The notes below the pieces were generated by a model. That model made no database searches. It saw only the letters and a list, made by a program, of their open reading frames with translations, and was not told the DNA's origin. Below are positions 34,001-46,000 of a stretch of DNA of 64,000 nucleotides, in pieces. Numbering within the stretch: the first letter of the stretch is position 1; each line of letters starts with the position of its first letter. Source of the stretch: Odiellus spinosus (lineage: Eukaryota; Arthropoda; Arachnida; Opiliones; Phalangiidae); the NCBI GenBank assembly GCA_963920705.1, contig OY987233.1, forward strand, positions 8,896,959-8,960,958. The letters run 5' to 3'. A program made the position numbers and the translations under genes.

Positions 34001-37000
34001 CAAATCCCAAAAATCTCAATTTTTCAAATCCCAAAAATCTCAATTTTCCAAATCCCAAAAATCTCAATGTTCCAAATCTCAAAAATCTCAATGTTCCAAA
34101 TCTCAAAAATCTCAATTTTCCAAATCTCAAAAATCTCAATTTTCCAAATCTCAAAAATCTCAATTTTCCAAATCCCAAAAATCTCAATTTTCCAAATCCC
34201 AAAAATCTCAATTTTCCAAATCCCAAAAATCTCAATTTTCCAAATCTCAAAAATCTCAATTTTCCAAATCTCAAAAATCTCAATTTTCCAAATCTCAAAA
34301 ATCTCAATTTTCCAAATCCCAAAAATCTCAATTTTTCAAATCCCAAAAATCTCAATTTTCTAAATCTCAAAAATCTCAATGTTCCAAATCTCAAAAATCT
34401 CAATGTTCCAAATCTCAAAAATCTCAATTTTCCAAATCTCAAAAATCTCAATTTTCCAAATCCCAAAAATCTCAATTTTTCAAATCCCAAAAATCTCAAT
34501 TTTCCAAATCTCAAAAATCTCAATTTTCCAAATCTCAAAAATCTCAATTTTCCAAATCTCAAAAATCTCAATTTTCCAAATCCCAAAAATCTCAATTTTC
34601 CAAATCCCAAAAATCTCAATTTTCCAAATCCCAAAAATCTCAATTTTCCAAATCTCAAAAATCTCAATTTTCCAAATCTCAAAAATCTCAATTTTCCAAA
34701 TCTCAAAAATCTCAATTTTCCAAATCTCAAAAATCTCAATTTTCCAAATCCCAAAAATCTCAATTTTCCAAATCCCAAAAATCTCAATTTTCCAAATCTC
34801 AAAAATCTCAATTTTCCAAATCTCAAAAATCTCAATTTTCCAAATCTCAAAAATCTCAATTTTCCAAATCTCAAAAATCTCAATTTTCCAAATCCCAAAA
34901 ATCTCAATTTTCCAAATCTCAAAAATCTCAATTTTCCAAATCCCAAAAATCTCAATTTTCCAAATCCCAAAAATCTCAATTTTCCAAATCCCAAAAATCT
35001 CAATTATCCAAATCCCAAAAATCTCAATTATCCAAATCCCAAAAATCTCAATTTTCCAAATCCCAATTTTCCAAATCCCAAAAATCTCAATTTTTCAAAT
35101 CCCAAAAATTTCAATTTTCCAAATCCCAAAAATTTCAATTTTCCAAATCCCAAAAATCTCAATTTTCCAAATCCCAAAAATCTCAATTTTCCAAATCCCA
35201 AAAATCTCAATTTTCCAGATCCCAAAAATCTCAATTTTCCAAATCCCAAAAATCTCAATTTTCCAAATCTCAAAAATCTCAATTTTCCAAATCCCAAAAA
35301 TCTCAATTTTCCAAATCTCAAAAATCTCAATTTTCCAAATCTCAAAAATCTCAATTTTCCAAATCTCAAAAATCTCAATTTTCCAAATCTCAAAAATCTC
35401 ATTTTTCCAAATCTCAAAAATCCAATTTTTCCAAATCCCAAAAATCTCAATTTTCCAAATCCCAAAAATCTCAATTTTTCAAATCCCAAAAATCTCAATT
35501 TTCTAAATCTCAAAAATCTCAATGTTCCAAATCTCAAAAATCTCAATGTTCCAAATCTCAAAAATCTCAATTTTCCAAATCTCAAAAATCTCAATTTTCC
35601 AAATCCCAAAAATCTCAATTTTTCAAATCCCAAAAATCTCAATTTTCCAAATCTCAAAAATCTCAATTTTCCAAATCTCAAAAATCTCAATTTTCCAAAT
35701 CTCAAAAATCTCAATTTTCCAAATCCCAAAAATCTCAATTTTCCAAATCCCAAAAATCTCAATTTTCCAAATCCCAAAAATCTCAATTTTCCAAATCTCA
35801 AAAATCTCAATTTTCCAAATCTCAAAAATCTCAATTTTCCAAATCTCAAAAATCTCAATTTTCCAAATCACAAAAATCTCAATTTTCCAAATCCCAAAAA
35901 TCTCAATTTTCCAAATCCCAAAAATCTCAATTTTCCAAATCTCAAAAATCTCAATTTTCCAAATCTCAAAAATCTCAATTTTCCAGATCCCAAAAATCTC
36001 AATTTTCCAAATCTCAAAAATCTCAATTTTCCAAATCCCAAAAATCTCAATTCTCCAAATCTCAAAAATCTCAATTTTCCAAATCCCAAAAATCTCAATT
36101 TTCCAAATCCCAAAAATCTCAATTTTCCAAATCCCAAAAATCTCAATTTTCCAAATCCCAAAAATCTCAATTATCCAAATCCCAAAAATCTCAATTTTCC
36201 AAATCCCAATTTTCCAAATCCCAAAAATCTCAATTTTTCAAATCCCAAAAATTTCAATTTTCCAAATCCCAAAAATCTCAATTTTCCAAATCCCAAAAAT
36301 CTCAATTTTCCAAATCCCAAAAATCTCAATTTTCCAGATCCCAAAAATCTCAATTTTCCAAATCCCAAAAATCTCAATTTTCCAAATCTCAAAAATCTCA
36401 ATTTTCCAAATCCCAAAAATCTCAATTTTCCAAATCTCAAAAATCTCAATTTTCCAAATCTCAATTTTCCAAATCTCAAAAATCTCAATTTTCCAAATCT
36501 CAAAAATCTCATTTTTCCAAATCTCAAAAATCCAATTTTTCCAAATCCCAAAAATCTCAATTTTCCAAATCCCAAAAATCTCAATTTTTCAAATCCCAAA
36601 AATCTCAATTTTCTAAATCTCAAAAATCTCAATGTTCCAAATCTCAAAAATCTCAATGTTCCAAATCTCAAAAATCTCAATTTTCCAAATCTCAAAAATC
36701 TCAATTTTCCAAATCCCAAAAATCTCAATTTTTCAAATCCCAAAAATCTCAATTTTCCAAATCTCAAAAATCTCAATTTTCCAAATCTCAAAAATCTCAA
36801 TTTTCCAAATCTCAAAAATCTCAATTTTCCAAATCCCAAAAATCTCAATTTTCCAAATCCCAAAAATCTCAATTTTCCAAATCCCAAAAATCTCAATTTT
36901 CCAAATCTCAAAAATCTCAATTTTCCAAATCTCAAAAATCTCAATTTTCCAAATCTCAAAAATCTCAATTTTCCAAATCCCAAAAATCTCAATTTTCCAA

Positions 37001-40000
37001 ATCCCAAAAATCTCAATTTTCCAAATCCCAAAAATCTCAATTTTCCAAATCTCAAAAATCTCAATTATCCAAATCTCAAAAATCTCAATTTTCCAGATCC
37101 CAAAAATCTCAATTTTCCAAATCCCAAAAATCTCAATTTTCCAAATCTCAAAAATCTCAATTTTCCAAATCCCAAAAATCTCAATTCTCCAAATCTCAAA
37201 AATCTCAATTTTCCAAATCCCAAAAATCTCAATTTTCCAAATCCCAAAAATCTCAATTTTCCAAATCCCAAAAATCTCAATTATCCAAATCCCAAAAATC
37301 TCAATTTTCCAAATCCCAAAAATCTCAATTTTTCAAATCCCAAAAATTTCAATTTTCCAAATCCCAAAAATTTCAATTTTCCAAATCCCAAAAATCTCAA
37401 TTTTCCAAATCCCAAAAATCTCAATTTTCCAAATCCCAAAAATCTCAATTTTTCAAATCCCAAAAATCTCAATTTTCTAAATCTCAAAAATCTCAATGTT
37501 CCAAATCTCAAAAATCTCAATGTTCCAAATCTCAAAAATCTCAATTTTCCAAATCTCAAAAATCTCAATTTTCCAAATCCCAAAAATCTCAATTTTTCAA
37601 ATCCCAAAAATCTCAATTTTCCAAATCTCAAAAATCTCAATTTTCCAAATCTCAAAAATCTCAATTTTCCAAATCTCAAAAATCTCAATTTTCCAAATCC
37701 CAAAAATCTCAATTTTCCAAATCCCAAAAATCTCAATTTTCCAAATCCCAAAAATCTCAATTTTCCAAATCTCAAAAATCTCAATTTTCCAAATCTCAAA
37801 AATCTCAATTTTCCAAATCTCAAAAATCTCAATTTTCCAAATCTCAAAAATCTCAATTTTCCAAATCCCAAAAATCTCAATTTTCCAAATCCCAAAAATC
37901 TCAATTTTCCAAATCCCAAAAATCTCAATTTTCCAAATCTCAAAAATCTCAATTTTCCAAATCTCAAAAATCTCAATTTTCCAAATCTCAAAAATCTCAA
38001 TTTTCCAAATCCCAAAAATCTCAATTTTCCAAATCTCAAAAATCTCAATTTTCCAAATCCCAAAAATCTCAATTTTCCAAATCCCAAAAATCTCAATTTT
38101 CCAAATCCCAAAAATCTCAATTATCCAAATCCCAAAAATCTCAATTTTCCAAATCCCAATTTTCCAAATCCCAAAAATCTCAATTTTTCAAATCCCAAAA
38201 ATTTCAATTTTCCAAATCCCAAAAATTTCAATTTTCCAAATCCCAAAAATCTCAATTTTCCAAATCCCAAAAATCTCAATTTTCCAAATCCCAAAAATCT
38301 CAATTTTCCAGATCCCAAAAATCTCAATTTTCCAAATCCCAAAAATCTCAATTTTCCAAATCTCAAAAATCTCAATTTTCCAAATCCCAAAAATCCAATT
38401 TTTCCAAATCCCAAAAATCTCAATTTTCCAAATCCCAAAAATCTCAATTTTTCAAATCCCAAAAATCTCAATTTTCTAAATCTCAAAAATCTCAATGTTC
38501 CAAATCTCAAAAATCTCAATGTTCCAAATCTCAAAAATCTCAATTTTCCAAATCTCAAAAATCTCAATTTTCCAAATCCCAAAAATCTCAATTTTTCAAA
38601 TCCCAAAAATCTCAATTTTCCAAATCTCAAAAATCTCAATTTTCCAAATCTCAAAAATCTCAATTTTCCAAATCTCAAAAATCTCAATTTTCCAAATCCC
38701 AAAAATCTCAATTTTCCAAATCCCAAAAATCTCAATTTTCCAAATCCCAAAAATCTCAATTTTCCAAATCTCAAAAATCTCAATTTTCCAAATCTCAAAA
38801 ATCTCAATTTTCCAAATCTCAAAAATCTCAATTTTCCAAATCCCAAAAATCTCAATTTTCCAAATCCCAAAAATCTCAATTTTCCAAATCCCAAAAATCT
38901 CAATTTTCCAAATCTCAAAAATCTCAATTTTCCAAATCTCAAAAATCTCAATTTTCCAGATCCCAAAAATCTCAATTTTCCAAATCTCAAAAATCTCAAT
39001 TTTCCAAATCCCAAAAATCTCAATTCTCCAAATCTCAAAAATCTCAATTTTCCAAATCCCAAAAATCTCAATTTTCCAAATCCCAAAAATCTCAATTTTC
39101 CAAATCCCAAAAATCTCAATTATCCAAATCCCAAAAATCTCAATTTTCCAAATCCCAAAAATCTCAATTTTTCAAATCCCAAAAATCTCAATTTTCTAAA
39201 TCTCAAAAATCTCAATGTTCCAAATCTCAAAAATCTCAATGTTCCAAATCTCAAAAATCTCAATTTTCCAAATCTCAAAAATCTCAATTTTCCAAATCCC
39301 AAAAATCTCAATTTTTCAAATCCCAAAAATCTCAATTTTCCAAATCTCAAAAATCTCAATTTTCCAAATCTCAAAAATCTCAATTTTCCAAATCTCAAAA
39401 ATCTCAATTTTCCAAATCCCAAAAATCTCAATTTTCCAAATCCCAAAAATCTCAATTTTCCAAATCCCAAAAATCTCAATTTTCCAAATCTCAAAAATCT
39501 CAATTTTCCAAATCTCAAAAATCTCAATTTTCCAAATCTCAAAAATCTCAATTTTCCAAATCCCAAAAATCTCAATTTTCCAAATCCCAAAAATCTCAAT
39601 TTTCCAAATCCCAAAAATCTCAATTTTCCAAATCTCAAAAATCTCAATTATCCAAATCTCAAAAATCTCAATTTTCCAGATCCCAAAAATCTCAATTTTC
39701 CAAATCTCAAAAATCTCAATTTTCCAAATCCCAAAAATCTCAATTCTCCAAATCTCAAAAATCTCAATTTTCCAAATCCCAAAAATCTCAATTTTCCAAA
39801 TCCCAAAAATCTCAATTTTCCAAATCCCAAAAATCTCAATTATCCAAATCCCAAAAATCTCAATTTTCCAAATCCCAAAAATCTCAATTTTTCAAATCCC
39901 AAAAATTTCAATTTTCCAAATCCCAAAAATTTCAATTTTCCAAATCCCAAAAATCTCAATTTTCCAAATCCCAAAAATCTCAATTTTCCAAATCCCAAAA

Positions 40001-43000
40001 ATCTCAATTTTTCAAATCCCAAAAATCTCAATTTTCTAAATCTCAAAAATCTCAATGTTCCAAATCTCAAAAATCTCAATGTTCCAAATCTCAAAAATCT
40101 CAATTTTCCAAATCTCAAAAATCTCAATTTTCCAAATCCCAAAAATCTCAATTTTTCAAATCCCAAAAATCTCAATTTTCCAAATCTCAAAAATCTCAAT
40201 TTTCCAAATCTCAAAAATCTCAATTTTCCAAATCTCAAAAATCTCAATTTTCCAAATCCCAAAAATCTCAATTTTCCAAATCCCAAAAATCTCAATTTTC
40301 CAAATCCCAAAAATCTCAATTTTCCAAATCTCAAAAATCTCAATTTTCCAAATCTCAAAAATCTCAATTTTCCAAATCTCAAAAATCTCAATTTTCCAAA
40401 TCTCAAAAATCTCAATTTTCCAAATCCCAAAAATCTCAATTTTCCAAATCCCAAAAATCTCAATTTTCCAAATCCCAAAAATCTCAATTTTCCAAATCTC
40501 AAAAATCTCAATTTTCCAAATCTCAAAAATCTCAATTTTCCAAATCTCAAAAATCTCAATTTTCCAAATCCCAAAAATCTCAATTTTCCAAATCTCAAAA
40601 ATCTCAATTTTCCAAATCCCAAAAATCTCAATTTTCCAAATCCCAAAAATCTCAATTTTCCAAATCCCAAAAATCTCAATTATCCAAATCCCAAAAATCT
40701 CAATTTTCCAAATCCCAATTTTCCAAATCCCAAAAATCTCAATTTTCCAAATCCCAAAAATCTCAATTTTCCAAATCTCAAAAATCTCAATTTTCCAAAT
40801 CCCAAAAATCTCAATTTTCCAAATCTCAAAAATCTCAATTTTCCAAATCTCAAAAATCTCAATTTTCCAAATCTCAAAAATCTCAATTTTCCAAATCTCA
40901 AAAATCTCATTTTTCCAAATCTCAAAAATCCAATTTTTCCAAATCTCAAAAATCTCATTTTTCCAAATCTCAAAAATCCAATTTTTCCAAATCCCAAAAA
41001 TCTCAATTTTCCAAATCCCAAAAATCTCAATTTTTCAAATCCCAAAAATCTCAATTTTCTAAATCTCAAAAATCTCAATGTTCCAAATCTCAAAAATCTC
41101 AATGTTCCAAATCTCAAAAATCTCAATTTTCCAAATCTCAAAAATCTCAATTTTCCAAATCCCAAAAATCTCAATTTTTCAAATCCCAAAAATCTCAATT
41201 TTCCAAATCCCAAAAATCTCAATTTTCCAAATCCCAAAAATCTCAATTATCCAAATCCCAAAAATCTCAATTTTCCAAATCCCAATTTTCCAAATCCCAA
41301 AAATCTCAATTTTTCAAATCCCAAAAATTTCAATTTTCCAAATCCCAAAAATTTCAATTTTCCAAATCCCAAAAATCTCAATTTTCCAAATCCCAAAAAT
41401 CTCAATTTTCCAAATCCCAAAAATCTCAATTTTCCAGATCCCAAAAATCTCAATTTTCCAAATCCCAAAAATCTCAATTTTCCAAATCTCAAAAATCTCA
41501 ATTTTCCAAATCCCAAAAATCTCAATTTTCCAAATCTCAAAAATCTCAATTTTCCAAATCTCAAAAATCTCAATTTTCCAAATCTCAAAAATCTCAATTT
41601 TCCAAATCTCAAAAATCTCATTTTTCCAAATCTCAAAAATCCAATTTTTCCAAATCTCAAAAATTTCATTTTTCCAAATCTCAAAAATCCAATTTTTCCA
41701 AATCCCAAAAATCTCAATTTTCCAAATCCCAAAAATCTCAATTTTTCAAATCCCAAAAATCTCAATTTTCTAAATCTCAAAAATCTCAATGTTCCAAATC
41801 TCAAAAATCTCAATGTTCCAAATCTCAAAAATCTCAATTTTCCAAATCTCAAAAATCTCAATTTTCCAAATCCCAAAAATCTCAATTTTTCAAATCCCAA
41901 AAATCTCAATTTTCCAAATCTCAAAAATCTCAATTTTCCAAATCTCAAAAATCTCAATTTTCCAAATCTCAAAAATCTCAATTTTCCAAATCCCAAAAAT
42001 CTCAATTTTCCAAATCCCAAAAATCTCAATTTTCCAAATCCCAAAAATCTCAATTTTCCAAATCTCAAAAATCTCAATTTTCCAAATCTCAAAAATCTCA
42101 ATTTTCCAAATCTCAAAAATCTCAATTTTCCAAATCCCAAAAATCTCAATTTTCCAAATCCCAAAAATCTCAATTTTCCAAATCCCAAAAATCTCAATTT
42201 TCCAAATCTCAAAAATCTCAATTTTCCAAATCTCAAAAATCTCAATTTTCCAGATCCCAAAAATCTCAATTTTCCAAATCTCAAAAATCTCAATTTTCCA
42301 AATCCCAAAAATCTCAATTCTCCAAATCTCAAAAATCTCAATTTTCCAAATCCCAAAAATCTCAATTTTCCAAATCCCAAAAATCTCAATTTTCCAAATC
42401 CCAAAAATCTCAATTATCCAAATCCCAAAAATCTCAATTTTCCAAATCCCAAAAATCTCAATTTTTCAAATCCCAAAAATTTCAATTTTCCAAATCCCAA
42501 AAATTTCAATTTTCCAAATCCCAAAAATCTCAATTTTCCAAATCCCAAAAATCTCAATTTTCCAAATCCCAAAAATCTCAATTTTCCAGATCCCAAAAAT
42601 CTCAATTTTCCAAATCCCAAAAATCTCAATTTTCCAAATCTCAAAAATCTCAATTTTCCAAATCCCAAAAATCTCAATTTTCCAAATCTCAAAAATCTCA
42701 ATTTTCCAAATCTCAAAAATCTCAATTTTCCAAATCTCAAAAATCTCATTTTTCCAAATCTCAAAAATCCAATTTTTCCAAATCCCAAAAATCTCAATTT
42801 TCCAAATCCCAAAAATCTCAATTTTCCAAATCCCAAAAATCTCAATTTTCCAAATCTCAAAAATCTCAATTTTCCAAATCTCAAAAATCTCAATTTTCCA
42901 AATCTCAAAAATCTCAATTTTCCAAATCTCAAAAATCTCAATTTTCCAAATCTCAAAAATCTCAATTTTCCAAATCTCAAAAATCTCAATTTTCCAAATC

Positions 43001-46000
43001 CCAAAAATCTCAATTTTCCAAATCTCAAAAATCTCAATTTTCCAAATCCCAAAAATCTCAATTTTCCAAATCCCAAAAATCTCAATTTTCCAAATCCCAA
43101 AAATCTCAATTATCCAAATCCCAAAAATCTCAATTTTCCAAATCCCAATTTTCCAAATCCCAAAAATCTCAATTTTCCAAATCCCAAAAATCTCAATTTT
43201 CCAAATCTCAAAAATCTCAATTTTCCAAATCCCAAAAATCTCAATTTTCCAAATCTCAAAAATCTCAATTTTCCAAATCTCAAAAATCTCAATTTTCCAA
43301 ATCTCAAAAATCTCAATTTTCCAAATCTCAAAAATCTCATTTTTCCAAATCTCAAAAATCCAATTTTTCCAAATCTCAAAAATCTCATTTTTCCAAATCT
43401 CAAAAATCCAATTTTTCCAAATCCCAAAAATCTCAATTTTCCAAATCCCAAAAATCTCAATTTTTCAAATCCCAAAAATCTCAATTTTCTAAATCTCAAA
43501 AATCTCAATGTTCCAAATCTCAAAAATCTCAATGTTCCAAATCTCAAAAATCTCAATTTTCCAAATCTCAAAAATCTCAATTTTCCAAATCCCAAAAATC
43601 TCAATTTTTCAAATCCCAAAAATCTCAATTTTCCAAATCCCAAAAATCTCAATTTTCCAAATCCCAAAAATCTCAATTATCCAAATCCCAAAAATCTCAA
43701 TTTTCCAAATCCCAATTTTCCAAATCCCAAAAATCTCAATTTTTCAAATCCCAAAAATTTCAATTTTCCAAATCCCAAAAATTTCAATTTTCCAAATCCC
43801 AAAAATCTCAATTTTCCAAATCCCAAAAATCTCAATTTTCCAAATCCCAAAAATCTCAATTTTCCAGATCCCAAAAATCTCAATTTTCCAAATCCCAAAA
43901 ATCTCAATTTTCCAAATCTCAAAAATCTCAATTTTCCAAATCCCAAAAATCTCAATTTTCCAAATCTCAAAAATCTCAATTTTCCAAATCTCAAAAATCT
44001 CAATTTTCCAAATCTCAAAAATCTCAATTTTCCAAATCTCAAAAATCTCATTTTTCCAAATCTCAAAAATCCAATTTTTCCAAATCTCAAAAATTTCATT
44101 TTTCCAAATCTCAAAAATCCAATTTTTCCAAATCCCAAAAATCTCAATTTTCCAAATCCCAAAAATCTCAATTTTTCAAATCCCAAAAATCTCAATTTTC
44201 TAAATCTCAAAAATCTCAATGTTCCAAATCTCAAAAATCTCAATGTTCCAAATCTCAAAAATCTCAATTTTCCAAATCTCAAAAATCTCAATTTTCCAAA
44301 TCCCAAAAATCTCAATTTTTCAAATCCCAAAAATCTCAATTTTCCAAATCTCAAAAATCTCAATTTTCCAAATCTCAAAAATCTCAATTTTCCAAATCTC
44401 AAAAATCTCAATTTTCCAAATCCCAAAAATCTCAATTTTCCAAATCCCAAAAATCTCAATTTTCCAAATCCCAAAAATCTCAATTTTCCAAATCTCAAAA
44501 ATCTCAATTTTCCAAATCTCAAAAATCTCAATTTTCCAAATCTCAAAAATCTCAATTTTCCAAATCCCAAAAATCTCAATTTTCCAAATCCCAAAAATCT
44601 CAATTTTCCAAATCCCAAAAATCTCAATTTTCCAAATCTCAAAAATCTCAATTTTCCAAATCTCAAAAATCTCAATTTTCCAGATCCCAAAAATCTCAAT
44701 TTTCCAAATCTCAAAAATCTCAATTTTCCAAATCCCAAAAATCTCAATTCTCCAAATCTCAAAAATCTCAATTTTCCAAATCCCAAAAATCTCAATTTTC
44801 CAAATCCCAAAAATCTCAATTTTCCAAATCCCAAAAATCTCAATTATCCAAATCCCAAAAATCTCAATTTTCCAAATCCCAAAAATCTCAATTTTTCAAA
44901 TCCCAAAAATTTCAATTTTCCAAATCCCAAAAATTTCAATTTTCCAAATCCCAAAAATCTCAATTTTCCAAATCCCAAAAATCTCAATTTTCCAAATCCC
45001 AAAAATCTCAATTTTCCAGATCCCAAAAATCTCAATTTTCCAAATCCCAAAAATCTCAATTTTCCAAATCTCAAAAATCTCAATTTTCCAAATCCCAAAA
45101 ATCTCAATTTTCCAAATCTCAAAAATCTCAATTTTCCAAATCTCAAAAATCTCAATTTTCCAAATCTCAAAAATCTCATTTTTCCAAATCTCAAAAATCC
45201 AATTTTTCCAAATCCCAAAAATCTCAATTTTCCAAATCCCAAAAATCTCAATTTTCCAAATCCCAAAAATCTCAATTTTCCAAATCTCAAAAATCTCAAT
45301 TTTCCAAATCTCAAAAATCTCAATTTTCCAAATCTCAAAAATCTCAATTTTCCAAATCTCAAAAATCTCAATTTTCCAAATCTCAAAAATCTCAATTTTC
45401 CAAATCTCAAAAATCTCAATTTTCCAAATCTCAATTTTCCAAATCCCAAAAATCTCAATTTTCCAAATCCCAAAAATCTCAATTTTCCAAATCCCAAAAA
45501 TCTCAATTTTCCAAATCCCAAAATCTCAATTTTCCAAATCCCAAAAATCTCAATTTTCCAAATCTCAAAAATCTCAATTTTCCAAATCTCAAAAATCTCA
45601 ATTTTCCAAATCCCAAAAATCTCAATTTTCCAAATCCCAAAAATCTCAATTTTCCAAATCCCAAAAATCTCAATTTTCCAAATCTCAAAAATCTCAATTT
45701 TCCAAATCTCAAAAATCTCAATTTTCCAAATCTCAAAAATCTCAATTTTCCAAATCTCAAAAATCTCAATTTTCCAAATCCCAAAAATCTCAATTTTTCA
45801 AATCCCAAAAATCTCAATTTTCTAAATCTCAAAAATCTCAATGTTCCAAATCTCAAAAATCTCAATGTTCCAAATCTCAAAAATCTCAATTTTCCAAATC
45901 CCAAAAATCTCAATTTTCCAAATCTCAAAAATCTCAATTTTCCAAATCTCAAAAATCTCAATTTTCCAAATCCCAAAAATCTCAATTTTCCAAATCCCAA

